64,000 nt of DNA, taken from NCBI RefSeq assembly GCF_014205845.1, contig NZ_JACHCR010000003.1:248001-312000 (forward strand). The letters are read 5' to 3'. The notes under the pieces were generated by a model. The model was not told where the DNA came from and did not search any database. It worked only from the letters and a program-made list of their open reading frames with translations. A program made the position numbers and the translations under genes. The DNA is from Mucilaginibacter cryoferens. GTDB lineage: Bacteria; Bacteroidota; Bacteroidia; Sphingobacteriales; Sphingobacteriaceae. Positions 51,010 to 60,739 of this stretch are shown here, one piece after another (positions within the stretch are counted from its first letter, which is position 1; the number at the start of each line of letters is the position of its first letter).

Positions 51010-51384
51010 TTATTTGGTAGCACTCCAACCATCACTCCAGCCGTTACCGCCAGAGGCTTTTGATGTTTTTACCAGTTCATCGTATTTTAATTTCTGCGCA
51101 GGTGTTAAAACAGTTTTGATGTTTTTTATAGTAGCTGTACGTAATGGCTCAATAGCAACAACCATTTTGGCATTATCCCCATTGTTCTCTTTCTTTATTT
51201 TTTCGAACTTTGCCGACGACTCGGTGTAAATGGCAGCAACTTTTTTGCATTGCGCATCACTAAGTTTCAGTTTTTTTTGCAACTCCATCGCTTTTTCTTC
51301 GGGCTTGCTGGAGACTGCCACCTGGGCATTGCCGGCTGTTGTTAATCCAATAAACAAACAGCACAATAAGAATAATTTTTTCAT
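51010..51384 (-). CDS. Small periplasmic Spy/CpxP-like protein
   Basis: A 124-residue exported protein (signal MKKLFLLCCLFIGLTTAGNA) that is then entirely helical and charged: EEKAMELQKKLKLSDAQCKK, EKIKKENNGDNAKMVVAIEP and TVLTPAQKLKYDELVKTSK. The LTPAQ segment matches the LTxxQ repeats of Spy/CpxP stress chaperones. Size and composition fit, but the assignment is by resemblance. It lies between the CRTAC1-like gene and the unassigned enzyme. Confidence 0.65.
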   Translation of the reverse strand: MKKLFLLCCLFIGLTTAGNAQVAVSSKPEEKAMELQKKLKLSDAQCKKVAAIYTESSAKFEKIKKENNGDNAKMVVAIEPLRTATIKNIKTVLTPAQKLKYDELVKTSKASGGNGWSDGWSATK

Positions 51385-51492
51385 TTTCAGTTCATTAAGG
51401 TTAGCTCGTATTTTATTTAAATGTAGTTGATATTTTTAAGATAAAAAAGGAGCTATTGCAATAATGTAATTTTATAGTTACAAGCTGGCAAC

Positions 51493-53736
51493 TTATTTTG
51501 CTTTTGCTGTTAATGGCATGCACATGGTCATATCCTGTTTATCAATAAAGGTAAGTTTGGCAAGGTGAGTAACCGTGTACTTATCCTTTCCTTCGGTGAT
51601 CTGTAAAAACTGGTTAGGCAGCACATTTTTAAAATACTGAACGGTGCCACTCCCGGCCCATTTTATTTCAATTTCATCAATTGATTTTGCCTGTCCAATT
51701 CCCAGTTCCTGCCGCAAAGGTGATGAACCGAAGCTTCCGCCCGAGTTTACATCTTTATAAACGCTTCGTTTGATGCCATTTTCGGTAAAGGTTAATTTAA
51801 TACGGCTGCCTATTGCCACCTTATTGGCTTTTACGCCTTCGAGCTTTAAACTTATCCAGTTATTATTATTGTTTCTGGGGTTAAGGTATAGCGAACTTGT
51901 ATAAGAGTCGCCCATATAAGCGCCGCCCATTTCGGCAAAAATATCCTGGTTACCGGTATTCCTTAAATCAGCAAAAGCTACGCCGTGCCCCTTTTGCAAG
52001 TTGCCCGTACGCGAAGATGTGGTGATATCAACAAATTTTTTACCTCCAACATTCCTAAATAATTTATTGGGCACCAATGATCTGAAATCGGGATTGCCTG
52101 TACCAAAATACATATCCGGGTAGCCATCGTTATCAATATCGCCAAAATTCCCCCCCATACTATACACTACTTTATCCAGCCCCGCCTCCTTGGTTACGTT
52201 AGTAAAAGTACCATCGTGGTTATTACGGTATAAGAAAACATTACCAGCATCTTTTACCGGAATACCCAAAGCCGCGGCCGCGCTGTAATAGCCAAGTGAA
52301 CGATCGAAATTATAATCACTCACCAATATATCCTGCCAACCGTCGTTATTATAATCGTAAAACCAGGTAGTAAACGTCCGTTCTTTGTTTGATGCAAGGC
52401 CCGCTTTTTCTGTCACATCTTCAAAATCAACTCCGCCACCTTTAATTCCCTTATTTTTAAGCAGGTACTTATTCCCTGTCATGGTAGAAATAAATATATC
52501 CGGAAAACCATCGTTATTATAATCGGCAGAGGTAACGCCTTTTACATAGGAAACTATGCCACAATGCGCAGCCGCCGTAACATTGGTAAATGTACCATCG
52601 TGGTTATTGAGGTATAACGAGCAAGACGAGATATTGGCATCCAAATTCTGAATGGATGATTCTGCTCCAACAAAAACATCAAGCCAGCCATCGTTATTAA
52701 AATCGGCCCAGGTAGCGGTTTGTGTAGGGTGAAAAAACAGCAAACCGCTTGGTATGGTAACATCTGTAAAAGTACCATCACCGTTGTTACGCAGCAATGA
52801 ACTTGGCTGATCGCCGAACCCCTTGGTAAGCCAGCCCCCCCGCAATACAAACAGATCGATATTGCCATCGTTGTTATAATCGGTTTGCTGTATGTTTAGC
52901 CCGCCGGTTATCCCTTTAAGTCCGCTTTCTTCGGTCTTGTCGGTAAAAGTGCCGTCTTTATTATTCTGAAAATAATGCATCGGATCGCTCAGGTCCCAAC
53001 CCGAAAGAACAATATCCAGGTAGCCATCGTTATTAAAATCATCAATAACAACACCTCCCGCACGGCCGTTAACATTAATACCCAGGCTTTTTGCAATATC
53101 CTTAAATGGCTTTTCTGTTGCCACGCTATCGGCATTTAAGCCGGGGATTAAAAAATTAGCCGGTACATTTTGCGGGTATTGCCCCAGGGTCATGTAAGCG
53201 ATATTAAGTAACCAGCGCGATTCCAGGTCATTGGGATGAACTTTTAAAATTGCCTGGTAAACATCAATCGCTTTTTTTGAACCGGTTTGAAGTTTATGCA
53301 CCCCATCATCTTTTATCGGAAAAATGCACGATGAACCTGTATGGTTAAGCATGCAGTTACTCCGCTCGCCCAGGCGCATATAAGCAATACCAATATCCGG
53401 CAACATATCTGTCGACGACATGAAATCCATCTTGCTTAACAGATTTTCATATATTTTTACAGCTTCCTTTTCATTTCCATGCTTTAACAGCAGCGCGGCC
53501 TTAGAAAACAGTAAGTTATTACGCTGCATGCTATTATCTGTTTGTAATACCGAATCGCAGTAGGCTATTTTGGCCTCGGGGTTAAACGGGTTTGCTATGC
53601 TGAAATTGCGTTGTTGAATTTGCCCAAGCAACGTTACCATTTGCTGATGCGATGAGTTGCGGCTAGTGGCTATAATGGTGAAACCCAATGCCGAAATAAG
53701 CACCAGGCCCGCCGCAATTTTTATTTTTAACTTCAT
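51493..53736 (-). CDS. CRTAC1/FG-GAP repeat protein with TPR and ASPIC/UnbV domains
   Basis: A 747-residue protein with an N-terminal membrane anchor (IKIAAGLVLISALGFTIIA), a TPR-like region (about residues 75-195), then a beta-propeller of FG-GAP/VCBS repeats and a C-terminal ASPIC/UnbV domain (SLKLEGVKANKVAIGSRIKL, REVNSGGSFGS-type as DVNSGGSFGSSPLRQELGIG). Six calcium-type loops are visible (DFNNDGYLDI, DYNNDGNIDL, DFNNDGWLDV, DYNNDGFPDI, DYNNDGWQDI, DIDNDGYPDM). Such proteins often sit beside SusCD systems in Bacteroidota; the role is unknown. Confidence 0.85.
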   Translation of the reverse strand: MKLKIKIAAGLVLISALGFTIIATSRNSSHQQMVTLLGQIQQRNFSIANPFNPEAKIAYCDSVLQTDNSMQRNNLLFSKAALLLKHGNEKEAVKIYENLLSKMDFMSSTDMLPDIGIAYMRLGERSNCMLNHTGSSCIFPIKDDGVHKLQTGSKKAIDVYQAILKVHPNDLESRWLLNIAYMTLGQYPQNVPANFLIPGLNADSVATEKPFKDIAKSLGINVNGRAGGVVIDDFNNDGYLDIVLSGWDLSDPMHYFQNNKDGTFTDKTEESGLKGITGGLNIQQTDYNNDGNIDLFVLRGGWLTKGFGDQPSSLLRNNGDGTFTDVTIPSGLLFFHPTQTATWADFNNDGWLDVFVGAESSIQNLDANISSCSLYLNNHDGTFTNVTAAAHCGIVSYVKGVTSADYNNDGFPDIFISTMTGNKYLLKNKGIKGGGVDFEDVTEKAGLASNKERTFTTWFYDYNNDGWQDILVSDYNFDRSLGYYSAAAALGIPVKDAGNVFLYRNNHDGTFTNVTKEAGLDKVVYSMGGNFGDIDNDGYPDMYFGTGNPDFRSLVPNKLFRNVGGKKFVDITTSSRTGNLQKGHGVAFADLRNTGNQDIFAEMGGAYMGDSYTSSLYLNPRNNNNNWISLKLEGVKANKVAIGSRIKLTFTENGIKRSVYKDVNSGGSFGSSPLRQELGIGQAKSIDEIEIKWAGSGTVQYFKNVLPNQFLQITEGKDKYTVTHLAKLTFIDKQDMTMCMPLTAKAK

Positions 53737-53986
53737 TGTAATTGATCTTTAATTGCATGAAAACCTGCTTGCCGGCTTACATACAAATAGCTGTAAATGT
53801 ATTTGAGAAATAGCTTTCGCTCTTATAAATGGCTCACCCAAACCTTTAGTGTAAAGCACATTTTAGAAAAGCATTAATCCGCAGAAGCAACCATTAAATA
53901 CTATTAATTACTGCTTGCGGTATTAAATACCAAAACACATCAATAATTCCAAACAAGTTGTTGCAACGGGTTAAACGGGTGAAGAA

Positions 53987-54535
53987 TTAACAGGAGAACT
54001 TAGGGGGTTGCTCCGGAATATCCTGGTGATAATGAACCAGCGGGTGTACAAGCTGTACAACATTTCCCCGTAAATTTTTTATAGGGCAATAAAAGCTAAA
54101 CTGGGCAAAAAGAAGGCTCAGATTATCCTGTATAACGGTTTTGCCATAAGGCACATGGTCTTTTTGTGGTACCGGAATGTCTTTAACCCCTTTTGCGTTG
54201 AGTACATTTTTATCAACCGCGCGGGTGGTTGCATAATTGGGAATACACACCAGGTGAATAGCCGTTCTGGTGAGTTTCATTTTTATATAATTATAACGGG
54301 TATTGCCAAACTGAATTTGACCTGCTATGTTTTCAAAATGTTTCCAATCGTGTATTCCCGGCATATTAACGGGGATAGAGATTTCGGCAAGGTCTTTAAT
54401 ATTATACAACCCTTTACTTATCTGCTGGTTGTAAAACTTATCGGTTTTATAAACCAAATATTGATGCAATGCCAATTGCCCGCCAATATTTAGCAGGTGA
54501 ACGTTTAGCAAAAGCAAAGCAATAAACCTTTTCAA
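53987..54535 (-). CDS. Secreted hypothetical protein
   Basis: A 182-residue protein with a signal-like N-terminus (MKRFIALLLLNVHLLNIGGQ). The rest includes IHDWKHFENIAGQIQFGNTR, CPIKNLRGNVVQLVHPLVHY and a Pro-rich, Cys-terminal tail (EQPPKFSC). I recall similar short secreted proteins upstream of TonB receptors in this phylum, but no function is known. It is the first gene of the minus-strand block that leads to SusCD. Confidence 0.55.
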   Translation of the reverse strand: MKRFIALLLLNVHLLNIGGQLALHQYLVYKTDKFYNQQISKGLYNIKDLAEISIPVNMPGIHDWKHFENIAGQIQFGNTRYNYIKMKLTRTAIHLVCIPNYATTRAVDKNVLNAKGVKDIPVPQKDHVPYGKTVIQDNLSLLFAQFSFYCPIKNLRGNVVQLVHPLVHYHQDIPEQPPKFSC

Positions 54536-55283
54536 AGTTGATTTACAGATAAATAGTTTATAAAGATGGGCTTTATTATTAATAATTCAAAACAGATATA
54601 ACATATTGCTCCATAAGTTATAAACTTAAGTTAATTGCAACTGTTATTAACAGCATAATAAAGTTAAAACGCCACTACTTCCGCAAACATCAGCCTATAG
54701 AAGAAAGGATTTTCGGGCGTAATGTTAATCGCGTAATGACGTATAGTATTTAGTCTTAAATTCTAAGTCAAAAGAGTATAAATTTAACTTTTGCCTTTAA
54801 CACTTAGTGCTATTGACTCAACACTGTTTTAATTAGGGCTTAACCGGCTAAAAGCAGTTACATGCATTGCCCGTAGGATTTATAATCTTTAATTTTTACA
54901 CAATTAAGCCTTTATTCGCCACCTAAAATTTCCCAGCCGCATACTTAGCTATTTAGGCGGATATTTTTCTGAAGCACTGTTTCAAAATACTTTCTCATTC
55001 CGTATAGCTATTGTTGCATCAATGTAAAATTCAAATAAATGGAATATTATGTATTTAATATATCGCTATTACACCGCTAAATGTTTGAAAATATTATCTA
55101 CTTTTCCATCGAATAATATACAATGACTACTTAAACGTTCTTTCTTTGATAAATGTGATACTATTTCATCAAATAATTTGTTATTGTGATAATTACAGCA
55201 CCTTGGTTTGATTTTTTGAAAACAACAAAAATAATCCACAATACTGTTCTGTTTTTTCTGATGCCTACCCCAAAACTTTATCT
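54536..55283. other. 748-bp gap between divergent gene blocks
   Basis: AT-rich and without an open frame of note. It separates the glycan-utilisation block (minus) from the capsule block (plus) and should contain both promoters. A near-palindrome TTTGATAAATG/ATTTCATCAAA (55146-55175) is the only clear structure; it could be an operator. No clean TAnnTTTG box was found before the Wzi gene. Confidence 0.5.
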
Positions 55284-56951
55284 GTGAAAAAAAAATACTT
55301 ACTAATTCTCCTACTATTTATTACAACAATAAATGGTTACGCGCAAACCATTGCCGTGGGTAGCTATCCCGAAGATATTGCCAGAAGAGAACAAATTTTG
55401 GGTAAAACCGATAACTCCTATTCATTTACCATCCGCCCCGTAGGTGGCCAATGGAACGACAACCTGGCCGACTCAACCCTGCAAAAACTTGTTGCCAGTA
55501 AACCATATTCAAAATTCAACTTTATGGGTATCCCATCCGGGATAAAGCTATTGCCTTTTAACTGGCTAAATGAATATAATGTTAAAAGACCATATGGGTA
55601 CAATAACGGATCGCTGTATCCCAACGCCGGTTATCAAACTATGCTCAGCGGAGGCTTTTTTTTAAAGGCTGGCATACTCAATATACAGGTTAAACCCGAA
55701 TTGGTGTACGCCCAAAACAAAACATTTGATACGTTTGCCGATGTACAGGCCAACAATAAATCGCAACAGCTTATGGGTGCTTATTTTGGCACTATAAACG
55801 GCATAGATGCCCCCGAGAGATTTGGTAACAGTTCAATAACACACCTTTATCCCGGGCAATCTAAAATAACCTTAAACTATAAAAGCGTTGAAGCAGGTGT
55901 TTCGACAGAAAATTTATGGTGGGGACCAGGGATAAAAAACGCCATTATGCTAAGTAACTCGGCCCCTGGTTTTTTGCACTGGACGTTCAATTCTGCAAAA
56001 CCGGTTAAAACAATAATTGGATCGTTTGAATGGCAAATAATTGGCGGCAATTTAAAACAATCGGGCTTTATGCCAGATGATGTAAGTAAGTTAGTTTATG
56101 GCAGCAACCTATACAGTCCCAAACCCAATGTTACCCGTTATATTTCTGCCTACACCATTAACTGGCAACCCAAATGGCTAAAAGGCTTGTATTTGGGTGC
56201 TACAAGTTACGATTACATGGATAAGGATTCTATTTATAATAATAAAAATATCGTTAAAAGATTGTTCCCGGTAGTTACCGGATCATCGGCCAAAGCAAAT
56301 GATATTTCAAACGCGACCAATGGTGACGGGCAGGATTTTGCCTATGCCTTTAATATAAGACAGCTTTTGCCACTATATCAGGCAGAAATTTATTTTGAAT
56401 GGGCACGCAACGACAGGTCAGGAAGCCTTAATGACTTTATTCAGGAGCCAAACCATTCTGCGGCGTATACCCTTGGCGGCAGAAAACTGTTTGGGTTAAG
56501 CAACAATGCCTATCTACAAATTAAAGCCGAAATGACATCTCTGCAAAGATCGCCAACCTATTTATTAAGAGATGAACCTACCTGGTATGAGCATCTTCAA
56601 AGTCCGAGAGACGGCTATACAAACAGTGGCAGATACATTGGTGCAGGCATTGGCCCAGGCAGTACAAGCTTTATATTTGATGTTAGCTATCTGAAAAATT
56701 TAAACTCCTTTGGCTTTACGCTCGAAAGACAGCTGCACAACAACGATTTATATTATAGTGCTTTTGCCGGCACAGGTATATATAATGCACATTGGGTAGA
56801 TATATCAAGTACTTTTTATAGTAATATAAAATTGAAAAGGTATTTACTTTCGGCAGAGGTAACACCGGTTTACTCTCTAAATTATGAATATAAAAATGGC
56901 AACACCTTTAATTTACATGCAAGGCTTAACATTACGTACTATTTTGACTAA
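55284..56951 (+). CDS. Capsule assembly Wzi-like outer-membrane protein
   Basis: A 555-residue beta-barrel protein. A GTG at 55284 starts the signal peptide KKKYLLILLLFITTINGYAQ. Family segments include GVSTENLWWGPGIKNAIMLS, ISAYTINWQPKWLKGLYLGA, EIYFEWARNDRSGSLNDFIQ and YTLGGRKLFGLSNNAYLQIK. Wzi anchors or organises capsular polysaccharide at the outer membrane. It opens the polysaccharide cluster and is followed by the SLBB export gene, which has its own -7 box. Confidence 0.85.
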   Translation: MKKKYLLILLLFITTINGYAQTIAVGSYPEDIARREQILGKTDNSYSFTIRPVGGQWNDNLADSTLQKLVASKPYSKFNFMGIPSGIKLLPFNWLNEYNVKRPYGYNNGSLYPNAGYQTMLSGGFFLKAGILNIQVKPELVYAQNKTFDTFADVQANNKSQQLMGAYFGTINGIDAPERFGNSSITHLYPGQSKITLNYKSVEAGVSTENLWWGPGIKNAIMLSNSAPGFLHWTFNSAKPVKTIIGSFEWQIIGGNLKQSGFMPDDVSKLVYGSNLYSPKPNVTRYISAYTINWQPKWLKGLYLGATSYDYMDKDSIYNNKNIVKRLFPVVTGSSAKANDISNATNGDGQDFAYAFNIRQLLPLYQAEIYFEWARNDRSGSLNDFIQEPNHSAAYTLGGRKLFGLSNNAYLQIKAEMTSLQRSPTYLLRDEPTWYEHLQSPRDGYTNSGRYIGAGIGPGSTSFIFDVSYLKNLNSFGFTLERQLHNNDLYYSAFAGTGIYNAHWVDISSTFYSNIKLKRYLLSAEVTPVYSLNYEYKNGNTFNLHARLNITYYFD

Positions 56952-57051
56952 CAGCAACAATTCCGCTAGTATAAACTTAGCTTTTTCTGATTGTCGGAAT
57001 TAGTTTTCAATTAAAAAAACAGCGCCATTCTTAATAAAACTTAATTTAACT

Positions 57052-57059
57052 TACTTTTG
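57052..57059 (+). promoter_or_regulatory. Probable -7 box before the SLBB export gene
   Basis: TACTTTTG matches TAnnTTTG, giving a start site near 57066 and a leader of about 50 bases to the ATG at 57119. No TTTG is seen at -33. Confidence 0.5.
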
Positions 57060-57118
57060 CAAAAAATAATACCGTGTGTATAAGTATTATTTTTAACGCC
57101 ATTAATGGCTTTTACCTT

Positions 57119-59596
57119 ATGAATAAACTTAAAGTCCGCATCTTTTTAATTGTGTTCACCATTATTTGTTGCTCAATTAAATTTGTCTCTGCTCAAACCA
57201 GTCTTCAAAACATCTCTTCAATTAATGTTGATGATATTTCAGATCAGCAAGTAATACAACTTTTGAAACAGGCGCAAAACGCCGGCTTAAGCGATGCCGA
57301 CCTGTTACAGCAGGCACAAAGCAGGGGCATGTCTGCCGCTCAGGTTCAGAAATTGCAGTTACGCATAAAAGGTATTCGCGATAAATCTACGCCATCGCGC
57401 GGCAATGCGCCGGATAGTGTTACATCACAAGGCCGCCAACTTAATTACAAGCCAGATAGTGTTAGTAACACTGTGGAACAAAAAGATTTATTTGATAACC
57501 TTAAGCCTAAAATTTTTGGTGCCGATATTTTTAAAAGCAAAAACAGCTCTTTTGAGCCAAATCTTAAACTTGCTACGCCTGTGAACTACATAGTTGGGCC
57601 TAATGACCAGCTTAATGTAAATGTTTATGGCAGCTCATTAGTTAACTGGAAGCTTGAAGTATCGCCAGAGGGCAATATCAACATACCTGGCATAGGAATA
57701 CTAAACGTTGGCGGCAAAACTATAGAGCAGGCAACGCTATCAATAAAAAGCAAACTCGCGGCAAATAACTATGCTATTGGGCGAGGTACAAACGTTCAGG
57801 TTACGCTTGGTAACATCCGTAGCATCCAGGTAATTATTATTGGGCAGGTTGTAAAACCGGGCACCTATACCCTACCATCACTCGCCACTGTTTTTAACGC
57901 GCTTTACACAGCAGGCGGCCCCAATGATAACGGTAGCTTAAGGCAAATAGAGATTATTAGAAACAACCGCATCATCAGACATCTTGATGTATACGATTTT
58001 TTGGTAAAAGGCGATCAAAAGAACAACATAGCCCTGCAAGATCAGGATATTGTACGTGTACCTACCTACCGAACACGGGTTGAACTTGTGGGGCAAGTGA
58101 AAATACCAGCTTTGTTTGAAGTTTTACCAGGCGAAAGCCTTGATAACATTTTAAATTATGCCGGCGGCTTTACCGATAGCGCTTACACTGCACGCATAAA
58201 GGTTTCGCAAATAAGCGACCAGCAAAGGAAGATCACCGATGTTTTGGAGGCCGATTACAAAAACTATATCCCTTTGCGGGGCGATAAATACACTATCGAA
58301 TCGGTTATTAACCGCTTCGAAAACAGGGTTGTTATTAATGGTGCCGTTTTTAAACCCGGCGATTATGAGCTGCAAAACGGCTTAACTTTATACCAGTTAA
58401 TTGAGAAGGCAGCAGGGTTAAAAGAAGATGCCTTTACAGACCGGGGTACCATTACCCGCACAAAGCCAGATAACAGCACAGAAATGATTGGCTTTAACGT
58501 TAAGGATGTAATGAACAAAGCGGTAAACATTACATTACAGCGTGAAGACATTATTAATATCTCGTCGATTTTTGATTTACGTGACAAGTATATTGTTACC
58601 ATTAATGGTAGCGTTAGAAAGCCGGGCAAATTTGCTTTTTCAGAAAACATGAAAGTAGAAGATCTGATATTAAAAGCAGGTGGTTTTGCCGAGGGAGCCA
58701 GCACAAAACGGATTGAAGTGGCCCGGCGCGTTGCTGATGCCGACCCTTTATCAAAAAGCAGTTCGGTAGCCCAGGTTTTTAGTGTTAACATTGACGGCGC
58801 CTTAAAACCGGCCGAAGCTAATTTTGTATTAACCCCTTTTGATATTGTTTCAATTTACAGTTTACCAGGATATGAAAAGCAAAAGACAGTTAAAGTTGAA
58901 GGCGAAGTGCTTTATCCGGGTTCATATACCATAAAAAATAAAAACGAAAAGGTATCTGACCTTATAGCACGCGCCGGTGGCCTTACCGCATCAGCTGATG
59001 TAGACGGAGGATCGTTAAAGCGTGAAAACATTGCCATATTAGGTATCGACAAAACTAAAGCAGATACAGCAGCCCTTACATTGGAACGTACTGCCCAGGC
59101 GAACAGACTTAAACGAACTTATAAAGACTCTACAAATACAGCCGATACCCAACAGAGAAACAACTATGTTGGTATCGACCTTGGTTCGGTTTTAAAAACA
59201 CCGGGGTCAAAAAGTGATTTACTTTTAGAGGATGGCGACGTTTTAAGGGTGCCTAAACAACAACAAATTGTAAGGGTTAACGGCGAGGTACTTTACCCAA
59301 GCGCTGTGGTTTACGATAGTTCAAAATCTTTTAGTGATTTTGTTTCAAATGCAGGTGGGTATGGACCGAATGCGCTGAAACGCGGTGCCTATGTTGTTTA
59401 TCCAAATGGAACGGTAAAAGGAACACGCAAATTCTTGTTTTTTAATAACCACCCCGAAGTAAAGCCCGGAAGTGAAATATATGTGCCTAAAAAGCCAGAA
59501 AGCAAAGGAAATACAGGTCAGCTCATTTTAGGTTACACCACCGGCCTGGCATCATTGGGAGCTATTATTTTGGGAATATTAAGTTTGAAAAAGTAA
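57119..59596 (+). CDS. SLBB-domain polysaccharide export protein (Wza-like)
   Basis: An 825-residue export channel-type protein. The ATG at 57119 leads the signal peptide (VRIFLIVFTIICCSIKFVSA); a GTG 15 codons earlier is less likely. A coiled/Gln-rich head (QVIQLLKQAQNAGLSDADLL) precedes the Poly_export domain (NYIVGPNDQLNVNVYGSSLV). Then follow a series of SLBB repeats (for example IIGQVVKPGTYTLPSLATVF, ELVGQVKIPALFEVLPGESL, VINGAVFKPGDYELQNGLTL, TINGSVRKPGKFAFSENMKV, VEGEVLYPGSYTIKNKNEKV, RVNGEVLYPSAVVYDSSKSF). A C-terminal helix (LASLGAIILGILSL) replaces the lipid anchor and Wza-type helix. Confidence 0.9.
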   Translation: MNKLKVRIFLIVFTIICCSIKFVSAQTSLQNISSINVDDISDQQVIQLLKQAQNAGLSDADLLQQAQSRGMSAAQVQKLQLRIKGIRDKSTPSRGNAPDSVTSQGRQLNYKPDSVSNTVEQKDLFDNLKPKIFGADIFKSKNSSFEPNLKLATPVNYIVGPNDQLNVNVYGSSLVNWKLEVSPEGNINIPGIGILNVGGKTIEQATLSIKSKLAANNYAIGRGTNVQVTLGNIRSIQVIIIGQVVKPGTYTLPSLATVFNALYTAGGPNDNGSLRQIEIIRNNRIIRHLDVYDFLVKGDQKNNIALQDQDIVRVPTYRTRVELVGQVKIPALFEVLPGESLDNILNYAGGFTDSAYTARIKVSQISDQQRKITDVLEADYKNYIPLRGDKYTIESVINRFENRVVINGAVFKPGDYELQNGLTLYQLIEKAAGLKEDAFTDRGTITRTKPDNSTEMIGFNVKDVMNKAVNITLQREDIINISSIFDLRDKYIVTINGSVRKPGKFAFSENMKVEDLILKAGGFAEGASTKRIEVARRVADADPLSKSSSVAQVFSVNIDGALKPAEANFVLTPFDIVSIYSLPGYEKQKTVKVEGEVLYPGSYTIKNKNEKVSDLIARAGGLTASADVDGGSLKRENIAILGIDKTKADTAALTLERTAQANRLKRTYKDSTNTADTQQRNNYVGIDLGSVLKTPGSKSDLLLEDGDVLRVPKQQQIVRVNGEVLYPSAVVYDSSKSFSDFVSNAGGYGPNALKRGAYVVYPNGTVKGTRKFLFFNNHPEVKPGSEIYVPKKPESKGNTGQLILGYTTGLASLGAIILGILSLKK

Positions 59597-59631
59597 CCAA
59601 TATATTTTATTGTTAAATCCAGTTTCATTTT

Positions 59632-60720
59632 ATGAAAATAGACAGCCAGGATAGTGCGGCTAATAAAGTAAACGATTTGTCTGTTAAGCAAGTGTTAACG
59701 AGATTGAAATCGGTAGCTCGTTATTTGAAAAGCAAGTGGTTAACTGTTGCCATAACAGCCATTTTGGGGGCCATATTAGGTTTGGGTTACTCGTTTTATA
59801 AAAAACCTGTTTATAACGCAACTTGTACATTTGTATTAGAAGAGTCAGGGAAAGGGGGTGGTATAGGGCAGTATGCTGGTCTGGCAAGTTTGGCGGGTAT
59901 AAGTATTGGCGGTGGCGGTGGCGGTGGCATTTTTGAGGGCGATAATATAATTGAATTATATAAGTCACGTATTATGATCGAAAAAACATTGTTGCGAACT
60001 TTAACTATCAAGGGAAAAAATATCTCATTAATAGAAAGATACATCGCCGATAAGCACCTTAGAAAAAGGTGGAAAAAAGAACATATAGATAGCGTGTCCT
60101 TTAACAGTTCGCCTGAAACTTTTACCCGCCTGCAAGATAGTATTATAACCGATCTGGTGACTGCATTTAACAAAAGGAACTTAAATGTAAGCAAGCCAGA
60201 TAAAAAATTAAATATCATCAAAGTTGAATTTTTAGACGAAGATGAATTATTTGCAAAAGAGTTCACGTTGGGTTTGGTTGAGAATGTTAACAATTTTTAC
60301 ATACAAACTAAAACTAAAAAAGCCTATCAGGATGTTTTAATATTGCAAAAGCAAGCCGATAGTGTTAAGAATGTTTTAAACTTATCCATAAGCGGTGTTG
60401 CCGCGGCAACTGATGCATCACCAAATGCCAATCCAACTTTGCTTTCTCTGAAAGTTCCATCTCAAAAAAAGCAAATTGATGTGCAGGCAAACTCTTCCAT
60501 CTACGGTGAGATAGTTAAAAATCTTGAGATATCAAAAATTTCATTACGCCAGGAAATGCCCTTGATACAAGTGATAGACAAGCCGATACTCCCGCTTGAT
60601 AAAAATTATATAGGTAAAATCAAAGCTATAATTTTAGGCGGTTTGATCGGATTCTTTTTAGCTATACTTATTCTTTCGGTAAATAAATTGTTTATGTCAT
60701 CAGCAGCAACTAACAAATAG
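59632..60720 (+). CDS. Wzz-type polysaccharide chain-length determinant
   Basis: A 362-residue inner-membrane protein with two flanking helices (about residues 37-56, VAITAILGAILGLGYSFYK, and 327-350, AIILGGLIGFFLAILILSV). A periplasmic coiled-coil region lies between (ESGKGGGIGQYAGLASLAGI, then a glycine-rich run of seven G). This is the Wzz/GNVR arrangement without the cytoplasmic tyrosine kinase domain, so phosphorylation must come from elsewhere or be absent. It is 35 bases after the export gene. Confidence 0.87.
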   Translation: MKIDSQDSAANKVNDLSVKQVLTRLKSVARYLKSKWLTVAITAILGAILGLGYSFYKKPVYNATCTFVLEESGKGGGIGQYAGLASLAGISIGGGGGGGIFEGDNIIELYKSRIMIEKTLLRTLTIKGKNISLIERYIADKHLRKRWKKEHIDSVSFNSSPETFTRLQDSIITDLVTAFNKRNLNVSKPDKKLNIIKVEFLDEDELFAKEFTLGLVENVNNFYIQTKTKKAYQDVLILQKQADSVKNVLNLSISGVAAATDASPNANPTLLSLKVPSQKKQIDVQANSSIYGEIVKNLEISKISLRQEMPLIQVIDKPILPLDKNYIGKIKAIILGGLIGFFLAILILSVNKLFMSSAATNK

Positions 60721-60739
60721 TATCTATATAGCTCGTTAA

